NCBI GenBank assembly: GCA_019359595.1
Contig: JAHHGZ010000013.1
Coordinates: forward strand, 1-64,000
DNA length: 64,000 nt
Reading direction: 5' to 3'
From: Cyanomargarita calcarea GSE-NOS-MK-12-04C
GTDB taxonomy: Bacteria; Cyanobacteriota; Cyanobacteriia; Cyanobacteriales; Nostocaceae
The first letter of the stretch is position 1; every line of letters starts with the position of its first letter. The notes below the pieces were generated by a model. The model did not search any database. It was not told the DNA's origin and was given only the letters and a program-made list of their open reading frames with translations. Position numbers and translations under genes: made by a program. This document shows positions 37,979 through 46,554 of this stretch, piece after piece.

Positions 37979-38971
37979 ATGAAACCGATGTTACAAGGGG
38001 CACCGTGGCTTTTGGCGCATAAATCCATGCTGTTAGCCAACAACCCAAGGAAAGTTTCTCTGTATGGCGAAGATTACGTAATTTGGCAAGATGATGCAGG
38101 TAAAATTAGTGCTTTGCCCAATGCTTGTCCGCATATGGGGGCAATGTTATCAGAGGGTTGGTGTCAGCAACGAGAGGATAAAAGTAGCGTTGTAGTTTGT
38201 CCGTTTCACGCATTGGAATTTGACAGGGAAGGTTGTACCATTTTGCCCGGTTCAAAGAAGAAAACATTACCGCAATTGCAGCCGTTAGAATTAATAATTC
38301 AAGGAGATTTTATTTGGTCTTATGGTGGATATGAACCTAAAATTCCAATTCCGAATATTTTCAATGAAATAGCCAGTAAATATGACTTTATCGGGCATGC
38401 AGCAGATATCAGCATTGAGACAGACTTGCTAACAATGCTACTGAATATGCACGATTACAACCACCAAAATGGCACCCACCGTCCTTTATTTAAAATTGAG
38501 GAAGTACAGTTTCAAAGCTTCACAGACAATGGTCATGAATCCCATGCATTTTACGATATGCCCACAGCGGCTTCCACTTTAAAAGAAAAAATTAAAAATC
38601 CCACTTTATTGACGTTACCAAGAGTATTAAAAGCGCATTTAGAAAATCACTTTCCATCTTTAGTCATCTTTCATGGAGAAGCTGCAGTTGGTAAAGTTGC
38701 TCAATGTCATATATTTGTGCCAGAGTCAGAAATGCGGACACGCACCTATATTTTGATGTTTGGACAAGCAAAAAGTCCATTATTTAAAGTATTGGGAAAT
38801 AATTTTCTTAAGTTAGCTGCAGTGGTTGTAGAACAAGATGCAGATATTTTGCGGAAAATTTATCCTAATACACCCCAGAAAATTAAGCTGAATAATGAAG
38901 TGGGAATGGATTGGGTGAAACGGAATTTTGCGAGTTTTCCGGAAATAGTAGAACCAAATTTTTCTAAATAG
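37979..38971 (+). CDS. Rieske-type oxygenase, paralogue 2
   Basis: 330 aa. It has CPHMG and CPFHALEFD for the [2Fe-2S] cluster and MHDYNHQNGTHR for the mononuclear iron; SEGWCQQR and the C-terminal NNEVGMDWVKRNFASFP match paralogue 1, and by eye well over half of the residues are shared. A palindrome like that of paralogue 1 lies just upstream. The two probably act on related substrates under common TetR control, as homo- or hetero-oligomers. Both lack a visible reductase gene nearby. Confidence 0.86.
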   Translation: MKPMLQGAPWLLAHKSMLLANNPRKVSLYGEDYVIWQDDAGKISALPNACPHMGAMLSEGWCQQREDKSSVVVCPFHALEFDREGCTILPGSKKKTLPQLQPLELIIQGDFIWSYGGYEPKIPIPNIFNEIASKYDFIGHAADISIETDLLTMLLNMHDYNHQNGTHRPLFKIEEVQFQSFTDNGHESHAFYDMPTAASTLKEKIKNPTLLTLPRVLKAHLENHFPSLVIFHGEAAVGKVAQCHIFVPESEMRTRTYILMFGQAKSPLFKVLGNNFLKLAAVVVEQDADILRKIYPNTPQKIKLNNEVGMDWVKRNFASFPEIVEPNFSK

Positions 38972-39018
38972 TGAAGTGGAGTAATATAGTGTTCCTAAAT
39001 CATTTGGCACTGAAAAAA

Positions 39019-39222
39019 GCCCTGAAATAAATTTATGGCTAAAAGCTTAAGTAAGCGGTCATCTTACTGAATAAGCTTTTTAACCCATTTCAATGGGTTT
39101 AAGCTTTCAGCTGTGAATTTTAATTCTGGGCTTCCTGACATTGGTGCAAGATATCACTTTTAATGGGTTTAGGCTTTAAACCCGTTCGCGCAGCGTCCCG
39201 AAGGGATAATTTATTTCAGGGC
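39019..39222. repeat. Inverted-repeat element upstream of the Uma2 gene
   Basis: GCCCTGAAATAAATTTA (39019-39035) is mirrored by TAATTTATTTCAGGGC (39207-39222). The interior has AACCCATT..AATGGGTT hairpins. Part of the interior recurs inverted at 40201-40318. Confidence 0.65.
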
Positions 39223-39313
39223 AATGTCCTAATTTAGTGCCATTCGACTCAAAGTCCCTTAGACTTCGCATTAAAATAACAATACTGCCATTATTGCAAC
39301 AGAGGTACACCTG

Positions 39314-40066
39314 ATGAGCGTTGTATCGGTGAATCCAAAAAGACCAATTACCACGCAAGAAGTCCTCTGGGAAAAACTACCCGAAGACTTTCAACTTGAT
39401 GATGAACCCGTGGAAAATACTGGTCAACCCTTACTAGCCGGCGCATTGCGTGAAAGCTTGGAGTTAGCTGAATACATCAAACCAGAGATGTTAATTGCCT
39501 CAAACTTCGCTCTTTGCGCCACAATTAATGGGCAGTTTATCGCTAAAGCCCCAGACTGGCTTTATATTGCCTCCGTTGTGCCGAGTTCCACACAAGGAGA
39601 TCGGAAAAGTTATACTCCTAACCTAGAAGGAGATATACCAACAATTGTCATGGAATTTCTCTCCGATAAGGATGGAAGTGAGTATTCTGTCAAGCGCTCC
39701 TATCCGCCGGGAAAGTGGTTTTTCTACGAACAAATCTTGAAAATACCTTTTTATGCCATTTTTGAACCCGTAACAGGGTTGTTAGAAGTTTATCGACTCC
39801 AGAGCGATCGCTACGAATTGCAAACAGCAGACGAGCATGGACGCTACTGGATTGCACCAATGAATTTATTTTTAGGCACTTGGCAAGGTAGCAAAGAAGA
39901 ACGTACGGGTTATTGGTTGCGCTGGTGGGATGCATCAAGCAATTTGCTGTTGTGGGGAGTGGAGAGAATTCAACAAGAACGAGAACGTGCAGACCGGGAA
40001 CAGCAGGAAAAGGAGCGATTGTTAGCAATTTTACGCTCGCAAGGAATTGATCCACAAATTCAGTGA
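39314..40066 (+). CDS. Uma2 family endonuclease (DUF820, PD-(D/E)XK)
   Basis: 250 aa. The restriction-endonuclease-like core shows APDWLYIASV (conserved Asp), PTIVMEFLSDKDGSEY (Glu with nearby Asp), then KWFFYEQILKIPFYAIFEPV, the ExK-like and following strand typical of Uma2. The C-terminal basic/acidic coiled coil has QQERERADREQQEKERL. Uma2 proteins are very numerous in cyanobacteria and their role is not established, though nuclease activity is expected. It is flanked by related repeats in opposite orientation. Confidence 0.82.
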   Translation: MSVVSVNPKRPITTQEVLWEKLPEDFQLDDEPVENTGQPLLAGALRESLELAEYIKPEMLIASNFALCATINGQFIAKAPDWLYIASVVPSSTQGDRKSYTPNLEGDIPTIVMEFLSDKDGSEYSVKRSYPPGKWFFYEQILKIPFYAIFEPVTGLLEVYRLQSDRYELQTADEHGRYWIAPMNLFLGTWQGSKEERTGYWLRWWDASSNLLLWGVERIQQERERADREQQEKERLLAILRSQGIDPQIQ

Positions 40067-40200
40067 TAAGCACTCACCCCCCATCTAATTTGCATATTTA
40101 AAATTCATGTAACTTTTGTGGGGGAGCCAGTGCGTTGCTTATTTTCCCCCGTTGTAGCACCTTAGGTTGGGCTTTTGGCTCTCTTCCGAACCAAAAAAGC

Positions 40201-40318
40201 AGCAATGTCAGGAAGGCCGAAATCCAGCCCAGAATTAAAATTCACAGCTTAAAGCTTAAACCCATTAAAACTGACCGGAATGCACCAATGTCAGGAAGCC
40301 CTGAAATAAATTATCCCT
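40201..40318. repeat. Partial inverted copy of the 39019-39222 element
   Basis: AGCCCAGAATTAAAATTCAC..CACCAATGTCAGGAAGCCC is the reverse complement of the interior of the element at 39019-39222, and TGAAATAAATTATCCC matches its end. The two lie on either side of the Uma2 gene. Confidence 0.6.
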
Positions 40319-40400
40319 ATTATAAATCTATGGTTTATACGCAAACTGCAAGATATCAGTCCCCAGAATTGGGGGCAGGGGGGCTTCATGGTCGCACCTT

Positions 40401-41633
40401 CTACCGATTAAAGAGCAAAAACACAGTTTGAAACGCTCCGACAACAAAACCCAAAACACCGCCTAAAGTCACAATTGCTTGCAATTCATTCTTGACAATT
40501 CCCTCAATTGCTGCTTCTAAATCGGCAGGTGAAGTTGACTTAACTCTGTCCACAATCACTTGGTCAATATTCAATATCGGAATTGCTTGAGCAACGATTT
40601 TTTCTAAGTCTCTCTCCAAATAACGCTCTAAAATCAGAGCTAATTCTTTGCTCACGACTTCTAGAGAAGCGGTGACAACAGGAGAAGTACTCAGACGATT
40701 CACGAGTAAGGTCGCAAGATTTTCCCAGTCAACAGAACCTGTTAAACCCTGTAGTAAATCAGTACCACTATTTTGCACGTAATGACGGACGCTTTCTCTG
40801 GTAGTTTTTCGCAGTTGCCGGACTGTTGTTACTGGTAAGTTTTGTAAAGTTAATTCTTGGAGAAATTTCCGGACGCGATCGCGCACTTGCAAATCTTGAG
40901 TCAATTCCCGCAATCGTTCGTTAGTCGCCTCTTTTTCATCTAAGCAATAAGTTCGCAGCCTCGTCAAGCTATTACGCAAACCAAACAGATTAGCTACTAC
41001 CCAATAAGTACCGCTTGATTTCTCCCGAAAGCTTTCGTCGATGGTTTGAATCGTACGATCGGTCAAAAAATCAATAATCGCCAACCTGATAGTATCTCCA
41101 GGTAAGACCACTTGCAAAAGCCAATCAGCAAGCCGACTGGATTGTTCGTCACTCAGTTGAAACTCCAGCAATACTTGGTCAAAAATTTGATTGATTTGCG
41201 CTTCTAAAAAATCTTCCCGTCGTGCCAATACCTTCAACAGACGTGGTAAAGATTCCCCTAACAAATCACGCAAAATTACTGCCAAAATTTTAGCAGTTTT
41301 CTGTTCTTTGTCTGAGCCAATTTGGTCAAGTGCTAATTGTAACAACCATAGAATAGCGGCTTCCACACGTTCGGGTTCTAACAGTCGTCGTGCCAAATTT
41401 TGCAATTCTTCCGGTGTTAACAACGACCCCATAATCGTGTCGGAGATATTTTTGGCGAGCCGTTCCTGATTCCGAGGAATTAAACCAGGGGTAAACGGCA
41501 ACTTTCTGTTACCGATATAAATAGCTCGGTAAGGACGAAATAACATTTTTATGGCTATATCATTCGTGAAATAGCCAATAATTGCACCCGCAACAGGGGG
41601 AGATATATAAAGCCAAAGATGTGACCAATCCAA
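40401..41633 (-). CDS. DUF445 family membrane protein
   Basis: 410 aa. An N-terminal helix ([19 protein letters not shown]) is followed by [38 protein letters not shown] (split here by motif), the DUF445/YheB signature. A long helical body follows, and the end returns to a hydrophobic helix ([18 protein letters not shown]). It is probably an inner-membrane or thylakoid-associated protein of unknown role. It reads away from the Uma2 gene. Confidence 0.85.
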   Translation of the reverse strand: MDWSHLWLYISPPVAGAIIGYFTNDIAIKMLFRPYRAIYIGNRKLPFTPGLIPRNQERLAKNISDTIMGSLLTPEELQNLARRLLEPERVEAAILWLLQLALDQIGSDKEQKTAKILAVILRDLLGESLPRLLKVLARREDFLEAQINQIFDQVLLEFQLSDEQSSRLADWLLQVVLPGDTIRLAIIDFLTDRTIQTIDESFREKSSGTYWVVANLFGLRNSLTRLRTYCLDEKEATNERLRELTQDLQVRDRVRKFLQELTLQNLPVTTVRQLRKTTRESVRHYVQNSGTDLLQGLTGSVDWENLATLLVNRLSTSPVVTASLEVVSKELALILERYLERDLEKIVAQAIPILNIDQVIVDRVKSTSPADLEAAIEGIVKNELQAIVTLGGVLGFVVGAFQTVFLLFNR

Positions 41634-41868
41634 GGGACAGATCCAATTAGGAGTTAGGAGACATGGGTTAAATCGTGAATAAGTATTTATAACTATTCAC
41701 AATTTCTAAAGTTACGTTTGCTTACTACCACTACTACCATGATAGCTTTTGATTTTAGGCAAAAGCATTCAAATCACCAGTTTAAAGGTTTTATGCTGAT
41801 GGCTGCGCTACAATAACCTTTTATAGTTTAACCCCTAATCTTATCATTATTTAGTTATTGATATACAG

Positions 41869-42564
41869 TTAAGATTTGTTGACGACCAAAATTCCCATCA
41901 TTCCGTTAGCGATCGCATAGTGTGTGGCAGTTGCGAAACCAACTTGACGGGCTAATTCTATTTGCTCTGCTCCTGTGGGAAAACGGTCTAAGCTGGGACT
42001 GATATAAGCATATTCTTCCTTTAAGCCCATTTGAGCGGAGAAAGGAACAACAAGATTTTCCAGATACCATTGCTGAAAAGCTCGCATTGTGGAATTGCTG
42101 GGACGATGAAAGTCTAAAATTGCAGCTTTAGCACCCACCTTCAAGACGCGGTGTATTTCCTGCAAGCTACGCCGAATATCTGTAACATTTCTCAATCCAT
42201 AGCCCATTGTGGCCGCGTCGAATTCGTTATCGGCAAACGGTAGATTCAGGACATCGGCTTCTACCCAAGCTAGAGCCGACTGAGGATACAAATATTGGGA
42301 GCGTTGTTTGGCAACAAGAAGCAATTCAGGAGAGAAATCCACACCGGAAACTTTTCCTGTGCTGCCAACACGTCGTGATAAACGAAAAGATAAATCACCA
42401 CTACCACAACACAAATCAATACAGGTATCTCCCGGTTTAGCTTCGCTCCATTTCACTGCCATTTCTTTCCATATTCGATGTTGTCCCAAACTCAACCAAT
42501 CGTTCAATTGGTCGTATTTTGGGGCTATCCGGTCAAAAATGGCGCGAATTTCGGTATTAGTCAT
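41869..42564 (-). CDS. menG: Demethylphylloquinone methyltransferase (MenG/UbiE family)
   Basis: 231 aa. Class I methyltransferase motifs: DQLNDWLSLGQHRIWK, CIDLCCGSGDLSFRL (SAM-binding motif I), GVDFSPELL, VEADVLNLPFAD, MGYGLRNVTD and LKVGAKAAILDFHRP, all typical of UbiE/MenG. In cyanobacteria this enzyme does the last methylation of phylloquinone or plastoquinone-like quinones. The stop is at the start of an AT-rich gap. No operon partner. Confidence 0.9.
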   Translation of the reverse strand: MTNTEIRAIFDRIAPKYDQLNDWLSLGQHRIWKEMAVKWSEAKPGDTCIDLCCGSGDLSFRLSRRVGSTGKVSGVDFSPELLLVAKQRSQYLYPQSALAWVEADVLNLPFADNEFDAATMGYGLRNVTDIRRSLQEIHRVLKVGAKAAILDFHRPSNSTMRAFQQWYLENLVVPFSAQMGLKEEYAYISPSLDRFPTGAEQIELARQVGFATATHYAIANGMMGILVVNKS

Positions 42565-42582
42565 TGGTCATTAAAGAGGCGG

Positions 42583-42656
42583 AGGGGCAGGGGGCAGGGG
42601 GCAGGGGGCACAGAGCAGGGAGCAGGGAGCAGGGAGCAGGGAGCAGGGAGCAGGGG
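42583..42656. repeat. Tandem heptamer array (GCAGGGG / GCAGGGA)
   Basis: Units GGGGCAG three times, then GCAGGGA about five times. An inverted relic (CTGCTCCCTGCTCTGTGCCCCC) is near 42797-42819. It sits 20 bp upstream of the menG start, within its probable promoter/leader. Confidence 0.7.
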
Positions 42657-42874
42657 AAAAAATACGATCATTAATATCAACGAAGTTCCCTCCTGCGCTG
42701 TAATCTTGTTTCAAGAAGACCGAATTTATTCGTGAAACGGGGGAACTTCACCTCATCCCCGCTCTTGACCACCAAATATCTAATTAGGTTTCTCCCCTGC
42801 TCCCTGCTCTGTGCCCCCTTTCCTCTTGTTTGACTCTGGACTATTAGCTTTTTCGAGATACACAAACAACGTAG

Positions 42875-44431
42875 TCAACCGAAGTCAAACAACGTTAATT
42901 GCTGATAATTCGCTCTTTGATTGACCGTACTCGTACTTTTTCTTTTCGGTTCTAAAGCCTGGGGTTTATCTATACCCGGTATCGCTTCAAAAAAACTATC
43001 CCAAACCTGCTGAGTTACTTCAACGGGTTTGTTCAACATTTCCTGAAACTTCTGAGTCCTCTCTAGCAATATTTTCTTAGCATCCGTATGTTTCATGTAG
43101 CGAGGGATTTCAACGTCCCCCATTCTTGCCAGAATATTATCAGCAGCATTAGTGTCTGAGTGCATCACGACCCCATCATGTCCGGTAAACTTGTCCCCAA
43201 GCCTAGTCCCCGTGAGGGTTCCAAACCTAGAATCAAGCTGTGACGTATATGCACAATTAACACTAACAACCGTGCAACCTACACGGGTTGAAACTTGTTT
43301 GATAGCCGAGGCAACCATCCCCTTGCACCATGAAGAAACATTTCTCTTCATGCGCTTTTTCATGGGCTTTTTGCTTTTTATTTGCTCGGTTAAATCTTCG
43401 TAAGCTACCTTGATTGCATTCGACATCAAGCTATGCGTAGCTGTAAAAACTATAGTTTTAATCCTACCTTTAAAGGATGCTTCTCGATTATCCCACTTTA
43501 TTTTTCCCAAATTATTACGTTTGATTCTGTCTGCCTTAGCTGAATCACCACGTATAATTGCTTTATCCGCAACAGATTTTAATTTATTTCTTTTAATTTG
43601 TTTTGCAGTTCTGTAATCTGTTTCGTTGGTTTGAATTTTACCAAAATCATTCCCTAAAAATCTCGCGCTATCATTAGATGAAGTCGCGTAAACTTCGGTA
43701 TAACCTCTATCAACACCAATAACTTCACCGCCACATCGACGCTGGGCACAGCCCGCGCCGAGTGGCTCACCTTGTTTTTTCTTTTCAGCTTTTTCAATAT
43801 CGGTAGTGTAATGAATCTCCCATCTGCCATTACTTAAGATTAGTCGTAGTTGGCATTTAACTGTTGAAGGCAAGGTTGTTGGTAATTTTAAAGTCCTGCC
43901 TTTTTCTAATCCTCCAAACCGCAGCCAAACTACGTTATTACGATCTAATTTAGTATCGAATGCACGAAGAATTATTTGGTTACAAACTTTAGTGTGACCT
44001 CGATACCAGTACTTTCTAACTAAAGTACAAAGTTTCGGGTGATTCAACCATTCACGGCTTTCTAATGTTAATTGCAACACTCCTTTTTTAGCTTGAAATG
44101 ATTGGAATGACTGCCCTAAATCCTTCATTACTTTTTCAACACAAGCTGACTGCACAAGATGAATATCATCAATTACATCGTAAAGCGTTGAGTCCCATAA
44201 TTTAGCAGGTAGCTGATATTTATCTTTACCTGGACGCAACTGTTTATCAATATCAAACTTTGATATCCCCCATGCTTTTAAAGAGCCATACTCATTCCAA
44301 ATATCAGAACGCAGTTTACCGAGACGTGAAGCAATTAAATCAAGCTCAAGAAACTTCCACCTATTTATTTGGTTAGTTCCCAGAATGGCTATCCTAGTTA
44401 CAGTTACTTGGTTTTTTACTTTACGCTTCAT
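42875..44431 (-). CDS. tnpB: IS607-type TnpB (RNA-guided nuclease family), variant without zinc ribbon
   Basis: 518 aa, long for TnpB. The RuvC-like site is intact: Asp241 (VIGVDRGY), Glu345 (VAYEDL) and Asp426 (SDTNAADN). The usual Cys4 zinc ribbon (YTSQxCSxCG...CxxC) is absent; instead the region reads AYTSQLDSRFGTLTG (~395-409). Residues 221-233 (GEPLGAGCAQRRC) look like a translated dispersed repeat inserted in frame. The guide RNA of TnpB usually derives from the 3' end of the gene, here around 42800-42900. The start is ATG 44431. Confidence 0.85.
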   Translation of the reverse strand: MKRKVKNQVTVTRIAILGTNQINRWKFLELDLIASRLGKLRSDIWNEYGSLKAWGISKFDIDKQLRPGKDKYQLPAKLWDSTLYDVIDDIHLVQSACVEKVMKDLGQSFQSFQAKKGVLQLTLESREWLNHPKLCTLVRKYWYRGHTKVCNQIILRAFDTKLDRNNVVWLRFGGLEKGRTLKLPTTLPSTVKCQLRLILSNGRWEIHYTTDIEKAEKKKQGEPLGAGCAQRRCGGEVIGVDRGYTEVYATSSNDSARFLGNDFGKIQTNETDYRTAKQIKRNKLKSVADKAIIRGDSAKADRIKRNNLGKIKWDNREASFKGRIKTIVFTATHSLMSNAIKVAYEDLTEQIKSKKPMKKRMKRNVSSWCKGMVASAIKQVSTRVGCTVVSVNCAYTSQLDSRFGTLTGTRLGDKFTGHDGVVMHSDTNAADNILARMGDVEIPRYMKHTDAKKILLERTQKFQEMLNKPVEVTQQVWDSFFEAIPGIDKPQALEPKRKSTSTVNQRANYQQLTLFDFG

Positions 44432-44457
44432 AGTCTCGACTTACTACGTTTTCTGAA

Positions 44458-45075
44458 TTATACCCCCATTGACTCACATTGACTACTGTTTGGTTCTAGA
44501 AAATTAGAAATATTTTGTTCCTCGGCAATTTTCTTTTTGTAGGCACGCAGAAAATAGAGCTTGGAACTAAAACAATGCATAATTGCCATGAAATCCTGCA
44601 TCAACTCTTCATTTGCTGAGAGTTTAGCGTTGTTTATAACCACAATTTTGCAGCTATGCAGGTTGCAAAACCATTCGACAAACTCAAAGCCAAAACGGCA
44701 TAGCCTATCTTTATGTCCTATCACAATTTCGGATATTTCGTTTTCTGCGACCTGTGTCATTAACTTCAGAAAATTTTTGCGTTTCCAGTTCATACCACTA
44801 GCAATATCCTTTACAACCCGACATCCTGGGTAAGTTTTACCCAAAAACTCTATTTGGGTATCAAGGTCATCTAATTGGGTTCTAGTGCTAACGCGAGCAT
44901 ATAAAACTCTTTCCCTATCGTTTTTTGGGGGAGAAACAAAAGCCGACTCTGGGTAACGTCGATGTCCACCTGGCGACTTAATGCATTCTATTTTGCCCAA
45001 ATCCGCCCATTCTGCGGTTGTTTTCGGATGATACCCAAATTGTTTGTAAACTTGTTCCGGAGTTAAGTATTTCAT
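44458..45075 (-). CDS. tnpA: IS607 transposase TnpA (serine recombinase)
   Basis: 205 aa. The N-terminal MerR-like HTH (LTPEQVYKQFGYHPKTTAEW, GGHRRYPES) is followed by a resolvase catalytic domain with Ser63 in LYARVSTRTQ, then VVKDIASGMNWKR, IVIGHKDRLCRFGFEFVE and a short tail. This is the IS607 arrangement: HTH first, catalytic domain second. The recombinase excises and inserts the element. It is intact. Confidence 0.95.
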   Translation of the reverse strand: MKYLTPEQVYKQFGYHPKTTAEWADLGKIECIKSPGGHRRYPESAFVSPPKNDRERVLYARVSTRTQLDDLDTQIEFLGKTYPGCRVVKDIASGMNWKRKNFLKLMTQVAENEISEIVIGHKDRLCRFGFEFVEWFCNLHSCKIVVINNAKLSANEELMQDFMAIMHCFSSKLYFLRAYKKKIAEEQNISNFLEPNSSQCESMGV

Positions 45076-45123
45076 TTAGACGTTTAAATACGGTTAACTC
45101 CAGTCTACTACGTTATTCGGCGA

Positions 45124-46047
45124 TTAAGTTCCTTGACTAGAGGTAAGTGCGATCGCTACGAGTTGAGCCGATGAATGAATCAGTTTCAATTCATCTTCTC
45201 GCAAAATACATGGTTGTTTCCACTGCAAGGACAATACCGCGAAAACCTCCTGACGGTAAGATATGGGGATAATTAAATGGGATTGGATGCCGTCTGGGTA
45301 TGTCGATCCACCAGGTGTATTCACTCCTACTTGCATTTGCCTAGAAGCGATCGCTTGACTCGTCATGGGGTCTTGGGTGAGCCAGTTTTCTACAGTACCG
45401 TTGCTGCTATAACTGCCTTGAGTATCGGTTAAGGCAAGACCCGATACCATCTGTAGAATACAGGTATCTACCGCCAAACAGGAACCAAAAGTAGCAGCGA
45501 TTGGCTCTAGAGATGCCTCTAAACTAAGATTCGTCTGAGCAACCTCTAGCAAAACAGTCAGCAGTTCCATTTGAGCGTGGGCACGGCGCAATTCTTCAGT
45601 CCGTTGCTTTAATAAATCGTAAGTTTCTGCCGCTCGTTGTACCACTGCCTTCAGTTCCCCTGGGTCCCAAGGCTTGGTGATATACTTATAAACCTGCCCA
45701 GCATTAATCGCTTCTACCAGGTCTTCAATATCAGTAAAGCCAGTAAGAATGATTCTAACTGTATCAGGAAACTGAGGTACAGTTTTGCTGAGAAATTCAG
45801 TTCCCTTCATTTCTGGCATCCGTTGGTCGGAGATAATTACAGCTACTTCCCCTTCGCTCGCCAAAACTTGCAGGGCATTCATTCCACTGTCGGCTTTAAG
45901 AACATTAAAGTCGCGTCGAAAAGTGCGATAAAGCAGATCGAGATTATCTGGTTCATCGTCAACTACTAGGATTTTTAGTTTTTTAGGTTTATCTAGAGTC
46001 ATCAATTGGCGGCGTATTTTATCAAGTTCAGGAATGGGATTATCCAT
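45124..46047 (-). CDS. Response regulator with REC and GAF domains
   Basis: 307 aa. REC (~22-140): ILVVDDEPDN, VIISDQRMPEMKG, IILTGFTD and YKYITKPWDPGEL. A coiled coil (ETYDLLKQRTEELRRAH) links to a GAF-like domain (~165-300) with SHLIIPISYRQEVFAVLSL. No HTH. RpfG-type REC start, but with GAF instead of HD-GYP. The IS607 element inserted between this gene and menG. Confidence 0.87.
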   Translation of the reverse strand: MDNPIPELDKIRRQLMTLDKPKKLKILVVDDEPDNLDLLYRTFRRDFNVLKADSGMNALQVLASEGEVAVIISDQRMPEMKGTEFLSKTVPQFPDTVRIILTGFTDIEDLVEAINAGQVYKYITKPWDPGELKAVVQRAAETYDLLKQRTEELRRAHAQMELLTVLLEVAQTNLSLEASLEPIAATFGSCLAVDTCILQMVSGLALTDTQGSYSSNGTVENWLTQDPMTSQAIASRQMQVGVNTPGGSTYPDGIQSHLIIPISYRQEVFAVLSLQWKQPCILREDELKLIHSSAQLVAIALTSSQGT

Positions 46048-46554
46048 GAGATAATTCCTTTAAATATTAATCATATTGTTATATTCCATACATAGCTACC
46101 TGGAAAATACCAGATGAAGGGTGTACTGACATACGTCTGTACAGAAATATTGGCAGGTAAAAAGTTGACAATTAAATTTTCTGTGCTAAGAGGAATTGCG
46201 GAATTCCATTTTGGTCAAATGGTCTTTTGATTTATCCTCACTGAGTTTAAGATTCCGACCGGGTTCAGGTCGTACCTTTTGAGTTGGGGTTCTGTATCCT
46301 CATCTCAAAACTTCCTTCTTCCTTCTTCCTTCTTCCTTCTTCCTTCATTAAACTGAGTAAGTTAACTATATGTGTACATAGTCTCATCTAGTCCCAGGTT
46401 AAATCATAAAATAAGATTTGCTACTTATAACAGTCCTGAGTCTTGAGTAAACACTTGTATTGCTGTCGAATATTTAATTTACATTTAGCAAGTCGCTAGG
46501 ATGTATGAATAGACTAGTTTTTTGAATTTTGAATGAGCGAATTTTAGATTATTT
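46048..46554. other. Intergenic region upstream of the Raf1 gene
   Basis: No gene. A CTTCCTT tandem array lies at 46311-46346. The divergent promoters of the REC-GAF gene and raf1 fall here. Confidence 0.5.
46311..46346. repeat. Heptamer tandem repeat (CTTCCTT)5
   Basis: Five consecutive CTTCCTT units plus a partial one. A simple repeat of the type common in heterocystous cyanobacteria. Confidence 0.8.

Larger units (their letters stand above)
42863..45120 (-). mobile_element. IS607-family insertion sequence (tnpA + tnpB)
   Basis: Contains a serine-recombinase TnpA and a TnpB in the same orientation, 26 bp apart. A short repeat related to CTACTACGTTNTTYG occurs near both ends and between the genes: 45105-45120, 44441-44455 and, inverted, 42863-42878. 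IS607 has no terminal inverted repeats and no target duplication, so exact ends cannot be set from the sequence. Confidence 0.75.

Noticed and set aside
46311-46346. CTTCCTT array considered as a CRISPR or regulatory array
   Set aside because: A simple heptamer repeat without spacers.
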